From NCBI RefSeq assembly GCF_021730395.1, contig NC_069379.1, positions 26,448,501-26,512,500 on the forward strand: a stretch of 64,000 bases of DNA, given 5' to 3'. Under the pieces are notes generated by a model. The model saw nothing but the letters and a program-made list of their open reading frames with translations. It ran no database searches and had not been told where the DNA came from. Below are positions 25,804 through 34,985 of this stretch, one piece after another. Both the position numbers and the translations under genes were made by a program. Positions within the stretch are counted from its first letter, which is position 1; each line of letters opens with the position of its first letter. Source of the DNA: Mercenaria mercenaria (lineage: Eukaryota; Mollusca; Bivalvia; Venerida; Veneridae).

Positions 25804-27734
25804 CACACACACACAATCCCCCCCCCCCCCACACACACACATACTAACTACCCAAAAACGAAATAAGTAGGCATCAATTATGCATAATCAATAGCAAATA
25901 TGGTTACATCAATAAATCAAAGGTCTATATTTTGTGCTATATGAACGGTATATTGCTCGCTTGCAGGCCAACATTCCTCAATTATCTTCTGAGTGTAAAC
26001 TGTGAAAAGGTATTTGATTTTCATGGTACATTCCCAGTTTGAAGACTACATTGATATTATTCATGTTACAATACAGACAGGTGATGGTAACGCCAATATT
26101 CGTAGGGGAAAACATGTTTTCAAGAATTAAACATTTACCTAAGATGGACACAGTTTTCACAGGAATTTCCTTTGTGGTTTTTCGTCCGGAGCAAGCAAAG
26201 GTTTAACTTTCATTATTCTTGGTACTGTGTGTGGAATATCGCTTTCCTGATTCATGACATTATTGCCCATTCTCTTAAGTTCTGGTACCGAATTATGCAT
26301 CTCCCTGCTTTGATGTTTGCTCTTGTTTCTTTCCAGAGAAAATGACGATAAATCAATATTCGTATTTTCATCTGAATAGCTGACAGTATCTGGCAATATA
26401 AGACGAGACGAGGCGCTGTTGTAATTAAATCATCACTTATTTTGTCATCCAATTCTATTACAGAGCCTGATTCAAATAAAAAACTGACTTTCGACTTTGA
26501 CTGTGTTTCGGGTGAATACCAATATGGATCTTCTCGCCGCCGTCTGAAAATATGAAATACTGACATCAGAAACAGTACAGCATTGTATTTCTGCTGATTG
26601 TGGATGTTGATGGTGGAGTTTATGCTATTTGTGGTGCTGGTAGCTGGTAGTATAAGTGACGAATGTAATTGTTTTTTTTCTAGCATAGAATTGGTAACGG
26701 CAATTCGCGGACTTAGTTTATGATAATTTATTTTTGGTAATAGTGAAATTATATAAATTATTACCGAAACCGCATTCCTGATGGTATCCAATGCTTGTGA
26801 AGTTTTGACAAAAATGGTAGTGCTGTGGTACATTTGTATTGGTGTTTTTGATGAGAGTAGTGACAGTGTTTTATAGTTGTAATGGTGACTGTAGTGCTAG
26901 ATATTATTTTTAAAGTATGATTGGTATTGTTGATGTACTTTGTAGAGGTATAAAGCAGTGACGTATTTTGCCTGTGTGATTAGTGCGCGGCTACTTTACA
27001 GTATAAATAAGGTGGTTGCTATAGATGCTGTAGTGGACTTGTATTACATAGCTGTGGTCATGGTAGTAGTAACTGCATTGTATGCAGTGGTTGTGATATT
27101 GTACACTCTACCATATGATAATGCAAAGGCATTCAACCAAGTGTTTATGGAAAATCGGTCTAATTAATACATGAATGTTGTAAAGTGTTTTAAAAGATCA
27201 TGCAGTTTAAACAATTTTTAAGAAAATTAATTACTAAAGAATCTACTCAAAAACTGATTTTGATAAACAGGTATTGTTATACGCTGATTTCCATAGCCAA
27301 CACATCTTTGAAATGTCAAAGACGGGAAATGTAAGGGTAACTCTTATTTAATATCAGCTTATTTGTTATATGTATACGTACTGTTCTTCTAAAATTAAAT
27401 ATTGTTTGATCGATTCTAAACAATGATACTCGAAAAGCGTAAGTTTTATATGTGTCAAATATCTTTTGCTGGTAAAAGTAAACTGTTCGATACTTTTAAT
27501 GATGATGGAGAAAAACAAATCGCCAAATACACATACCTTAATTTACAGCAAACAAACATTGCCAGAAGCAAAATACAGCAACATAACGGTACTGTAATCA
27601 TGATGATTTTAGCGATACGTTCCTTGTGTTCATTACCATTGTGTGTTGACGCATAGTTGATATATGAGTGGAGTGCAGTGTTCATTCTCTGATTTGCTTC
27701 AGATATCGAAGTAGGAGACACTGGACCTGACATT
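16965..27734 (-). CDS. Transmembrane death-domain protein, spliced (at least 7 exons)
   Basis: Seven minus-strand exons join with matching phase at each junction: 27734-27537, 26543-26139, 25232-25134, 22241-22025, 21128-20993, 20927-20211, 17573-16965. The product has a hydrophobic membrane segment followed by KLRRRRED (stop-transfer), a Ser/Asp-rich cytoplasmic linker, a death domain with the typical W...L..LFG and FEEWLKLMGPEASP...ALEERGDNDALEMF pattern, then a charged region and an acidic tail. Death domains recruit adaptors in apoptosis and NF-kB signalling; a TNFR-like or other membrane receptor is a reasonable inference. No cysteine-rich ectodomain is seen, so 5' exons may be missing. 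The second exon needs two frame corrections (see its entry), so the allele may be impaired or the assembly may hold errors. Confidence is high for the death domain and moderate for the full model. Confidence 0.75.
17671..17832. repeat. Fold-back element in the last intron
   Basis: Arms of about 52 bases (17671-17723 and 17781-17832) pair around attgcattcctgag / ctcaggaatgcaat and gttcacc / ggtgaac. The inner part (gaatatcgacc / ggtctgtattc) also pairs, so nearly the whole element can form one hairpin. A related motif (gtgatatgaaaaaa) recurs at 18,352-18,480. Confidence 0.75.
17833..18655. repeat. Intron sequence with fold-back-related repeats
   Basis: AT-rich intron. At 18,350-18,480 two units of about 70 bases share gtgatatgaaa...atcac(a/c)tgc(a/g)cagaaa and are probably part of the same bivalve element family as the fold-back to the left. 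The short plus-strand frame at 18,533 is not supported as a gene. Confidence 0.45.
18663..18951 (+). mobile_element. tRNA-derived SINE, head partly deleted
   Basis: The head holds the A-box region (cagcctagtggtagagcg); the expected B-box half is missing and the sequence jumps to the SINE core (ggtactagtagcttcctc). The conserved central part follows (gtgactgggtggagtatcat, aggcagcactataaag) and a tail ends in aaagacgttaaacccggacacacaacaca. The body is like the molluscan SINEs with a shared deep central domain; the family name is from memory and unchecked. It sits in the last intron of the death-domain gene. Confidence 0.8.
19690..20130 (+). repeat. Two-unit dispersed repeat (about 280 bp period)
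   Basis: Units starting near 19,707 and 19,979 share gagaacact.a.ttt.a, ggtcttgca..tttcat and gaacagactcaatc. The plus-strand frame at 19,702-20,019 lies in this repeat and is not a gene. Confidence 0.6.
20211..20927 (-). CDS. Long exon of unknown domain (death-domain gene)
   Basis: 717 bases, 239 codons, phase 0 at both ends; acceptor tctctgtag|AGTC, donor GAAAAG|GTAAAA. It encodes NATRAVIKGLPARQSNQEII, a basic stretch (GSRGKRQRED, possible nuclear signal), and a globular, leucine-rich part (FIIELIKRLLPSESQILKSE ... VLSVLLEDFTELHEYKTKRG ... LKLYAEYARPRVIRRLVEEN). I recognise no family for the globular part. Confidence 0.7.
20993..21128 (-). CDS. Exon after the death domain
   Basis: Acceptor ttctttta-cag|AAGTCC and donor CTGCAA|GTAATG. 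It encodes SPPLMPKESEQSRELNHFQE and ends near KLSGQSPLQ. The first base completes the arginine codon left by the death-domain exon. If the donor were not used the frame would run to a stop 130 bases later. The proposed intron to the next exon is only 65 bp (20928-20992), so this junction is the least certain in the model. Confidence 0.6.
21233..21409. repeat. Nearly perfect fold-back element in an intron
   Basis: 41-base arms at 21249-21289 and 21353-21393 are exact inverted copies, and the pairing extends outward with few mismatches to arms of about 55-58 bases. The 63-base centre again holds an inverted pair (catatcataat / attatgatatg). The lack of divergence between arms points to a young insertion or recent correction. 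Confidence 0.9.
22025..22241 (-). CDS. Death-domain exon 2 of 2
   Basis: 217 bases, acceptor aaatacag|GTAATG and donor ATGAG|GTATTT. Across the junction the frame reads GNGQHLLRKGMRINSIIDRV, then the C-terminal half of the fold: ALFFALFEEWLKLMGPEASP followed by KQIENALEERGDNDALEMF. The W-L-x-x-x-G-x-x-A-[S/T] and A-L-x-E...D.LE pattern is diagnostic of death domains. Confidence 0.8.
22870..23830. repeat. Satellite array A, about 145 bp x 6
   Basis: Units begin at about 22,941, 23,084, 23,229, 23,374, 23,519 and 23,663 with cggtttccggatgataactc. Each contains ggttggtcatgaccagcag and ends with aaaggtcaaggtcacagtga-like sequence. It lies in the intron between the two death-domain exons. Confidence 0.9.
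23990..24985. repeat. Satellite array B, about 98 bp x 7, with end piece
   Basis: Units at about 24,080, 24,179, 24,277, 24,374 and 24,472, then more diverged copies to about 24,790, share cctagtgacctactttcaca and cttcaaatttggaccaca. A short end piece follows (gtgttcgacgagctcttgtt). Arrays A and B together look like one composite bivalve repeat. Confidence 0.85.
25134..25232 (-). CDS. Death-domain exon 1 of 2
   Basis: 99 bases, acceptor catttcag|AAAC and donor TTTG|GTAAGT. It encodes TSQQPLDWNKVFNFLVYTIN then PATWKLFFVDLFG, the first helices of a death domain, including the conserved Trp-x-x-Leu/Phe and LFG. It enters with two completing bases and leaves one. Confidence 0.75.
25713..25834 (+). 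mobile_element. 5'-truncated SINE tail with (AC)n/(GCAC)n microsatellite
   Basis: 25,713-25,765 matches the 3' end of the SINE at 18,663-18,951 (cgtcgtt.atatgactgaaa, aagacgtttaacccgaacac). It is followed by (GCAC)n, (AC)n, a run of C and another (AC)n to 25,842. The microsatellite probably grew from the SINE tail. Confidence 0.8.
26139..26543 (-). CDS. Cytoplasmic linker exon with two frame disturbances
   Basis: Acceptor ttttcag|ACGG at 26543 and donor TTAG|GTAAAT at 26139. It begins RRREDPYWYSPETQSK, continuing the basic stretch after the membrane segment. Coding-like sequence then runs in three successive frames. The first change coincides with a 5-base tandem duplication (ACGAG twice on the plus strand, 26403-26412); with one copy the frame continues smoothly. 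The second falls near a run of five T on the plus strand (26178-26182), where one extra base would carry the frame to the donor in the phase the next exon needs. These could be real lesions, an allele, or assembly errors in short repeats. Confidence 0.6.
27537..27734 (-). CDS. Exon with transmembrane segment (death-domain gene)
   Basis: Acceptor AG at 27736-27735 (ggtgtagcag) and donor AAG|GTATGT at 27537/27536. It encodes MSGPVSPTSISEANQRMNTA, then a short polar stretch, then about 21 hydrophobic residues (IMITVPLCCCILLLAMFVCC), then KLR. It enters with one base completing a codon and leaves two, which fits the next exon. An ATG lies one base after the acceptor, so it could be the first coding exon, or upstream exons could supply a signal peptide and ectodomain. 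Confidence 0.7.
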
Positions 27735-28194
27735 CTGCTACACCCTACAAAACTACAACGGCCGTATTATTCGTTGTTGGAAAAAGTGTAAATATTTTGG
27801 AAGTTAAGCATAAGTATAAAAATAATGTTAAAAATAAAATAATATATTTCAGTATGATTGAATTATTCTTAACATAGATGAAAGGATACATAGCTGTTGC
27901 ACATGCTAGCTAGATCGCAAGAGAAAGAGAATGTATAAGACTAATACAACTTAATAATTAACAATATTAAGAATTTATTTAATACAAGGTGAAAATTTAC
28001 AAATTTCCTATTCCCTATATAATTGTATGCCAAATTTCAGAAATGTGCTTCAGTTAATATTTAAAATATTGGTATAAGAATAAGTGCTGACTAGTTATAT
28101 ATTAAGATATGGCCTTACTGTTTCTGTTTAAAACGCAATGCAATTAGATATGTCTGATATATATGATTTAATAATTCATTAAAAATCACTCTTT

Positions 28195-28814
28195 TATTGA
28201 ATTTTCGGCCACCTGGCCTTTATCAAAACATGAAAAGTCATTGATACAGCTATGTAACATCCATATTATAATACTTGTTTTGTCTCAATGACGTGACGTC
28301 ATTTCCTGTAAACACGACGTCAAACGACGTAACGTCACTTCCCGTATTATTTCACATGTGTCTGTCACTCAATTTATGTGTTATATTTAACATTGCAACC
28401 ATGTGGAAATTTCGTTGCAAGCTTCTTCATCCATTTCTCCTCTATTATCTGTCTGTAAAGGCGGCCTTCATGGTATAACTTTTGCAGTACTACCACCTGC
28501 AAGTCCCTTTCAGTATGACCTATAAAATGACGATTAATAGGCTTGTCAACCTGTTGTCTGATATCACGCAAATGTTCACTTATTCTTTCTTTCAGACTCC
28601 TCTCAGTTTCCCCAACATATATTGTTTTATTGCATGGTTTGCATAGCAATCCATACACTAAATTGGTATCACTACAACTGGTATGTGTTACTGTCTGGTA
28701 TGTGTGTCTCTTTGTGGTGTCAGCTACCTCCCCTTTAAATATCAGTAGGCAAATGTGGCAGGAACATATATCAGGAGAAGATCTAAAAGCTCTATTAGTT
28801 TTGCCATGTGTCAT
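28195..28814 (-). mobile_element. Penelope-like element remnant, GIY-YIG domain
   Basis: A 146-residue minus-strand frame (28814-28374) has the GIY-YIG endonuclease pattern: LVYGLLCKPCNKTIYVGETE, SLKERISEHLRDI, then RHFIGHTERDLQVVVLQKLY and a C-terminal IEEKWMKKLATKFPHGCNV. A CxxC pair (CSCHIC) precedes it. This arrangement is that of the C-terminal domain of endonuclease-bearing Penelope-like elements. The non-coding end follows to about 28,195 and holds gataaaggccaggtggccga, a sequence style common at PLE ends. The reverse transcriptase part is absent, so this is a 5'-truncated copy, upstream of the first assigned exon of the death-domain gene. Confidence 0.75.
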
Positions 28815-29205
28815 GTTTTAATTATTATATCTACTTCCCTATGGAAGATCTTTGAATGAATATATATAATTTAAATTAGGAAGAAACAAAATTTCATACG
28901 TTTTCATCTGTATTTTTAGACAAACAAATAGTGTGTAGACATTGAATAGATTATTACCATACTGCAAGGCTCAACCATAATAAAAAATTGTATATAATTC
29001 AACTTAAATCAAGTCTAAGACTATAAAGATTGAATATTCCGACATTTTGGTTTTCCTTTACCTGTTTACTACCATGTAAAAGTACCTAATATATAGAAGG
29101 GTAGAACTGTGAATTTCTTCATGATATAAACGAGTAAAGATGGATGGCCGGAGTACAAGTATAATGAACTGCTACTTCTAAGAAGCGATAACAGAATGTA
29201 CTTAC

Positions 29206-29221
29206 CTAAATTCGAATGATC
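29206..29221 (-). other. Candidate 16-nt microexon
   Basis: A T-rich acceptor (ggtgaaatttcag) is followed by 16 bases and then the strong donor GTAAGTAC. It lies upstream of the first assigned exon of the death-domain gene, on the same strand, and its length is phase-compatible with that exon without a stop. This rests on splice signals only. Confidence 0.25.
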
Positions 29222-30616
29222 CTGAAATTTCACCAAAAAAGAACAAGATAACAGTTTTAAAACGGGTGTCCAAATTTGCTATTTTGATCAAAATGTGATC
29301 CAATTCATACTGGTGTGTCAACCGGTTGATAAAGTAAAGCGGAAGAGTTTCGGTGATACAATGAATAAAATTCATTATCTGATTAAACTCAAAAAAGCGA
29401 CAGCATGGCCTAATATAAATACTGTAGGATAAAGCTTTTGTCCATAATTTCCTTTAAATATAAGATGATACAATTCATATCATTTGTTATTTGAGCCATT
29501 TTGGCGACAACTTGTTGATTTTTAAATTTCAATTTTGAATTTAATTGCCGATGGATTGTTAAAAAACTTTCTGCATACCTTAGTAAGCATTAAAGAAACG
29601 TTTACATGTAAAACAAATTAAAAAGGGAAAATATCAAATTGACATTATTAAGGATACATGTAACTTAAAAATGCCAAAAGAAAAAGATCTTACTGTCGCA
29701 CCTGGAGATCTTTATGATACACAACTTATATCTTAATCTTGAAAATAAAGCAATTTACGAAACCCTGTTAGAAATTTAGCAAATAAAACAGTGGCTATTA
29801 TCATCATAGAATATTCGCAATATAGATGAGATAATTTTTTATTATACTTATTATGTGATGGACTGTTATTATCTTAACGCCTAATGTAGGTTAGATAACC
29901 GCTTCGCCGACCATATTTTATTTCAAGTACCCACATGTGATAAGCCACTGTTGATCCATGTACTGGTTGCTTAATACAGGTTTGAATGTATGTACCTTTC
30001 CATTTCATTATAGCCAATAAGAATGAAGTACAAATTGAACACAATCTATTTTAATCATAATCATCTTTTACTTACTTGCTATAAGTAAGTCATTTCCCGA
30101 AAGACTTTCCTTTCACATTAGCTTTTCTTTGCTTATGACTTTATCACCAACAGTAGTCTGGATGTATTGTCAATAAAATAATCGATGTTGTTTATGTTCG
30201 TATCAAAAGAAGGAGCATTTTTTTGGTCACTAGTAGGTATTTCAGACTCAGTGATTTTTCAGTAGGTGAAAATAAATAAGGATATTGCTACATTTCGACT
30301 CTGCAACATAGCAAGTGCAAGTCTGCATCTGTTTTATCATTTATGATCATTTGATATGAAGAAACGATAGTTTTAAGTTGAAATTAAATCAGACTTTGGT
30401 GCTAGCAGATTACAAAATAATACCACATAAAGCAATCATGGAATAGTAGAATTGGTACTTTGCAGATTTCACTTCTGAGCAGTCAATAGTAGCTGACACC
30501 AATGCAAGAAAAAAAAAAATCAAAATACAAATAGTCACGGTTCAAGTATACAGCCTCTCTGAAACGAAACCTTTAAGTAGTTTATTTATCGATGTTAAAA
30601 TGAAAGACATGTAAAC

Positions 30617-30647
<31 letters not shown>

Positions 30648-30959
30648 AACAAACAAAAAAACCCAAAACAAATAGATACATAGTAAATAGAGTAAACACA
30701 CATGTATCGGAACAAAATGAGTTTTAACAGGTTTATTGTGCGCACGAAACCTCACTCTAAGTCTCAACCATATTCCAGGGCACGGTAGATAAAAAGTTAT
30801 TCAAGTCTCCAACAGGTGCAATTGTGACAAAAGTACGATATTTTCAACACAGAAAAATGCTCGCGTAAAAACATAAAAAGCAACTCTGTAGAATAGGCAT
30901 TGTAACTAAAATACAAACTTCAAGTAGGAGCTATCTATATTAGATATATGTGTAGTTAC

Positions 30960-30978
30960 CTGCATCAAAATACAAGGA
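30960..30978 (-). other. Candidate 19-nt microexon
   Basis: An excellent acceptor (atttttctttcag) is followed by 19 bases and the donor GCAG|GTAACT. Joined to the 16-nt candidate it reads open (SLYFDAGSFEFR). The evidence is weak for the same reason: splice signals alone. Confidence 0.2.
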
Positions 30979-32159
30979 CTGAAAGAAAAATATTAGTACA
31001 GCATTTCCTGAAAAAGAGTTATTTGAGCTGGAAAAAAAATGATCCCGGGTAAAATATTTGGAAAAAATGGAGACAACTCTGTTTAGACTTTATGATAGGC
31101 TTAGGTGGTTATTGACCTTGAACCTCATGCAAACTAGGCCCTTTTTACCTCTATGCTTGGAAAAAGCATGCATACTTGCCACATGGATTAGCAACCTGAA
31201 TACAAAACTGTAAAGATCAAGTAATTGATTGCCCTGGGGAAAGTGGGCCATTATCTGTGATGAAATCTGTCAACAAACAGACGATTTTTTTGAAAAAGTC
31301 AAAACCCACAGAATTTCACAAGGTGAAATATGTTGGTAAAGGCTACTGCTGGAAAGAGAACAATCTCAACTACCCATACATATGCGTCAAAGTATGGGAA
31401 AAATATCTAGAAATATGAGAAAATCGAAGAAATCAATTTCAGGACTGCTAGATGCATAACTGTGTTATCATGCATGGCATTTAACATACATAGGTTACTT
31501 TTCCTTTGCACTGATATAACATGTACAGGATTAGGACTAAGAAACGGTGTTCACTCAACAATTTCACTACATAAACGGATTGTTTCCCTTGGGTAAAGAA
31601 GGCTTAGGGTAAGTCTCTATATACAATCAAAAGGGCGTCTACTGAATGCCTATAAGTCATTATAAAAGTGCATAAAAGCCAGAAGCCAGACATTCTTTGT
31701 AAAATGGGGCAAACTTCAGGAAGAAGTCACGAAATTTCTAGTTAAACCTGGCATTAATGAAAATTGTTGAAGTTGATGAAACCTAAGAATGAGCTAACAT
31801 TCAGTACACATTGACCTTCTTAAAGATGTGGACAGTTTTTACTCTGACGAAAATCCACTGGTAAACTGGACATTGCACAAAAGATGGAAAAGTTTCCATA
31901 TAACTTCGTACTGTTTAACTAGATATGAAGCGTTATCGTAACGTTGTGTAACAGTATATCTGTTCATTCATCGAGTCTAGATACTCCAGCATGTACAAAG
32001 TAACTGGTTGTTTCTGAGCACAAATTAGAAATCGAGCAATGGCAAAGCTGCATCTTGAGATGATACAGGTCTAAAAACTCAGTTTTAAAATTAATGTCGT
32101 AATCAGTAATTGTACAATGCCCATACATGTGACCATATACAATTACGCTATTGATCAAA

Positions 32160-32760
32160 TACAGTTTTTAGTCTCGATGTCACTGTGACTTTAACCTTTG
32201 ACCTACCTAGTGACACCTGAAACGATAGGGACAATCTGCTGAACACATGCAATCATCCTATTGTTCGGAATCAGTTTTCAGTCTCGAGGTGACACTGACC
32301 TTAACCTTTACCTGTCTGGTTCCCTAAAAATTAATGGCCATCTACTGACCACACACAAGGAAGCTATGAAAGTTAAAGGCTGTAGGCCCAAAGATTCTCC
32401 AGCTATTGATTAGAAACCATTTTACTCTCAAGGTCAATGTGACGTTGGCCATTGACATACTGACCCCAAAATATTAGTCCTCAAGTGAGCATACAAAGCC
32501 AAAGCTTTTTCCTTGATATTTAACTTTCTTTGACCTCCGAAAAAGAAGTCCTATGAAGATCAATGACCACAGACTAGCACGTTCTCCAGTTCTAAAGTTA
32601 TTTGTTTGAAACCGTTTTTAGTCACAAGGTGACCGTGTTCCTGACCTTTGATCTATAGAACCACAAAATAGTCATCCGCTGACAACAAACACACATCCTT
32701 TGAAGGTTGGTAAACATAGGATAAAGCGTTCTCTAACTATTAATCTGAATCAAATTCTCT
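32160..32760. repeat. Degenerate tgacctt-rich repeat, second locus
   Basis: Same family as 3,100-4,220: cagttttcagtctcgaggtg, ctgtaggcccaaagattctc and ctccagctattgattagaa recur. It lies left of the right duplication copy just as the first locus lies left of the left copy, so it may belong to the duplicated segment. Confidence 0.65.
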
Positions 32761-32784
32761 ACCGGTTGGACTACCGGCTAAACA

Positions 32785-33065
32785 AGAGTAACAAGAGCTG
32801 TCCGTAAGACAGCGCGCTCGACTTTTCTCAGCGCTTGACTCTGAATTAGAGCTTTGCCAGTAAAAAAATTTCCAAGTTAAAAAGGGGCATAATTGTGTCA
32901 AGAGTTATGGGGATTGTTTCGCCTGGTGTAGACTTTGATGTTAAATATGTATTTTAAGTTTCAAGTAAAAAGCTTTGATAGTAACAGAGATATTTGACTT
33001 TATCAAAATCTTTAACCAAAAATTCTAAGTTAAAAAGGAGCATAATTCTGTCAAATTCAAATAAT
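32785..33065. repeat. Two-unit dispersed repeat
   Basis: Starts agagctgtccgtaagacagc and contains two units about 160 bp apart, each with aagttaaaaaggggcataat and ctttatcaaa-like text. A frequent bivalve repeat by memory. Confidence 0.55.
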
Positions 33066-33229
33066 GAAGTAAAGAGCAAAGAAAGCATGATCACTAGTTA
33101 CCGACATCTCATTCGGATATCACGTGGTTATTGAGTTCTATCAGAAGTTCAATACTAATTAATATTATAGATTTTTGTTGAACATAATGTACTGTCTTAA
33201 GGAGCTGCAGTTGAAAAACGTTTCTATTT

Positions 33230-33425
33230 CTCATTTCATATAATTGAATATATGTATAATTTTACACGTAAATTTATGTATACGACGACATACCATAAGT
33301 GAACTATTATAATAATTAAATATGATAATTAATAGTAAAAATACTATATATAGTATAATATTATTGATTAATAATAATATAATTACTAATATAAATAAAT
33401 TAATGATTTAAATGCATTTTTTTCA
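33230..33425. other. Extreme AT-rich tract
   Basis: Dense alternation of TA/AT steps (tatagtataatattattga and similar) with many short palindromes. No gene. Confidence 0.5.
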
Positions 33426-33794
33426 CATGTAAGAGGACGCGTAGGAGTAGGAGTATCAGGGTGGGAACGCACAAATTGGATGGTTGGAGGTGGGGGAGGG
33501 GGCTATGGTTGGGGGTTGGCAACATCTCCATTGGTCCCTAGCTTTTTTGTCGAAAGTTCTTTATTTTTGCAGCAAATACAGCCATTAAAGGTGAAAAATC
33601 ATTTTTACATTTTTGTACATGATTTTATACATAACTGTTGACAAAATATGTGTGAATAATAGGATAGTACTGGTCACAGTTGCTAAGAATTTATTTTGTA
33701 AAAATATGGTATAACAGAGCTGTCATAATCCTTTAAGCATGGTAAACGACATATTAACATTAACTTTCAATTTTAGCATGCAAGATTCATTTCA

Positions 33795-34740
33795 TTATTG
33801 AAATTATGCTATAAGTTGTTTCCTTTCTAGAAAATTATATGGCACAACACAATCAAATTTACAATCTAGAGCAACCATAATTAAAGTGAAATGCTTCAGA
33901 TTTATCTGCAAGTTTCTGTAATCCATAAAGTACTATAAATTGTTAGTAACTGATATCGTAACAATGTAATTCAGCGAGTTCCGGGCAGTAATAATTTATA
34001 ACCTTTAAAATACGCCTTCAAGTTACTAAGCCAATATCTAAAGCTGTTGCGTTCGTTAGGTGTATCTAAACATTCGGATGCAGTATGTGTCTCTTACTGT
34101 GCAAACAGTTTGTGTAAAATACTTTGAAGACGGACTTCAGCAGTATTTGATATCCAATCGTTCGGCGCCATGAGTTTCGAAAACTGGGCACTAAACTCAA
34201 AATCATTTCAATGATTTATGCATTTAAGACTTTACTAAGTTTCTGTTATGTTCTGTTTAAAAGCATATTTTAGGATGATGAAAGATATCCGTTTAAACAA
34301 AAACTTTTAGTGAATGAATATCGAAGCAAAGAATAACAATAAAAACATACAATAAGTACATGGAATATAGAGTAACAATCAAGACTTTAAGAACAATAAG
34401 AATATCAAAATTCTTCTGGACTTTCATCTATATAATTAAGTTTATCCATTTTTAGGACACAGGAATTGCAAGTATGTTATCTAAATATTGTGAATTTGAC
34501 TTGATAAAGGCCCTATGTCGAAAACTTGCCACAGAGAGTGATTGAAATTATATAAGAAACATTCCCCGTTCTGTCTTTTATTTAAGACATTTTATCATTT
34601 GACAGTAGTTCGGATATATCATAATAATATACTGTACGTTCTCATCTTTCACGCCCATATCAGACAGACCATTTGTGATGATTCCATTTTTCTTTACCCT
34701 TTGACATGGAACATCAAGGAAAGGTCTATCCAGATTATAG
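33795..34740. repeat. Right copy of the segmental duplication
   Basis: It matches, in order, 4,225-4,690, then 16,800-17,056, then 19,612-19,672 of the left part. The left copy's intervening DNA, including the LTR element and most of the last exon and intron of the death-domain gene, is absent here. A stretch of about 125 bp (33,809-33,935) is extra relative to the left copy. Confidence 0.65.
34582..34671 (-). pseudogene. Dead fragment of the death-domain gene's last exon
   Basis: This stretch matches 16,965-17,056, the final 30 codons and stop of the death-domain gene, in the same orientation. Substitutions and small gaps break the frame, and no other exon lies nearby. It arose with the segmental duplication. 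Confidence 0.65.
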
Positions 34741-34799
34741 GGTCCTATTATTGTTGGCAGTAGCTATAATTTTCCAGCCTAAAAAAGGATTTGGATTGA

Positions 34800-34985
34800 C
34801 TAAAGAAGATTGGAAAAACAAAACGTGAATTCATTATTCGTTTAGAGAAAATGGCAGAAAGTAACTTAAATCTTGACGAATTAAAAGCCGCCATTAATGA
34901 AATCGATTTGCCCGCAAATAAAAATGAGGAAAAGACACGTAAAATTGCATCAGACTTGCATCAGACTTGCAAAAATTACATCTAA
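34800..34985 (+). CDS. Possible exon or small ORF, unrecognised
   Basis: An open stretch reads KIGKTKREFIIRLEKMAESN then LNLDELKAAINEIDLPANKN and ends at TAA 34983-34985; an ATG lies at 34,851. The composition is protein-like (mixed charge, amphipathic helix pattern). A 12-base tandem duplication (gcatcagacttg twice) sits near the end and may have moved the stop. It begins about 60 bases after the right duplication copy. It could be an exon of a dead or unseen gene, or part of a mobile element. Confidence 0.3.
   Translation, partial: LKKIGKTKREFIIRLEKMAESNLNLDELKAAINEIDLPANKNEEKTRKIASDLHQTCKNYI

Larger units (their letters stand above)
28830..32155. other. AT-rich region, no assigned gene
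   Basis: No domain-bearing frame is seen. It holds the two candidate minus-strand microexons and a 27-base run of A near 30,619-30,645, which produces spurious phenylalanine-rich minus-strand frames. Confidence 0.5.

Noticed and set aside
25654-25870. Frames with Cys-Val or Thr-His runs
   Set aside because: Translations of the (AC)n/(GCAC)n microsatellite.
30542-30767. Frames with poly-Phe
   Set aside because: Translation of the antisense of a 27-base A run.
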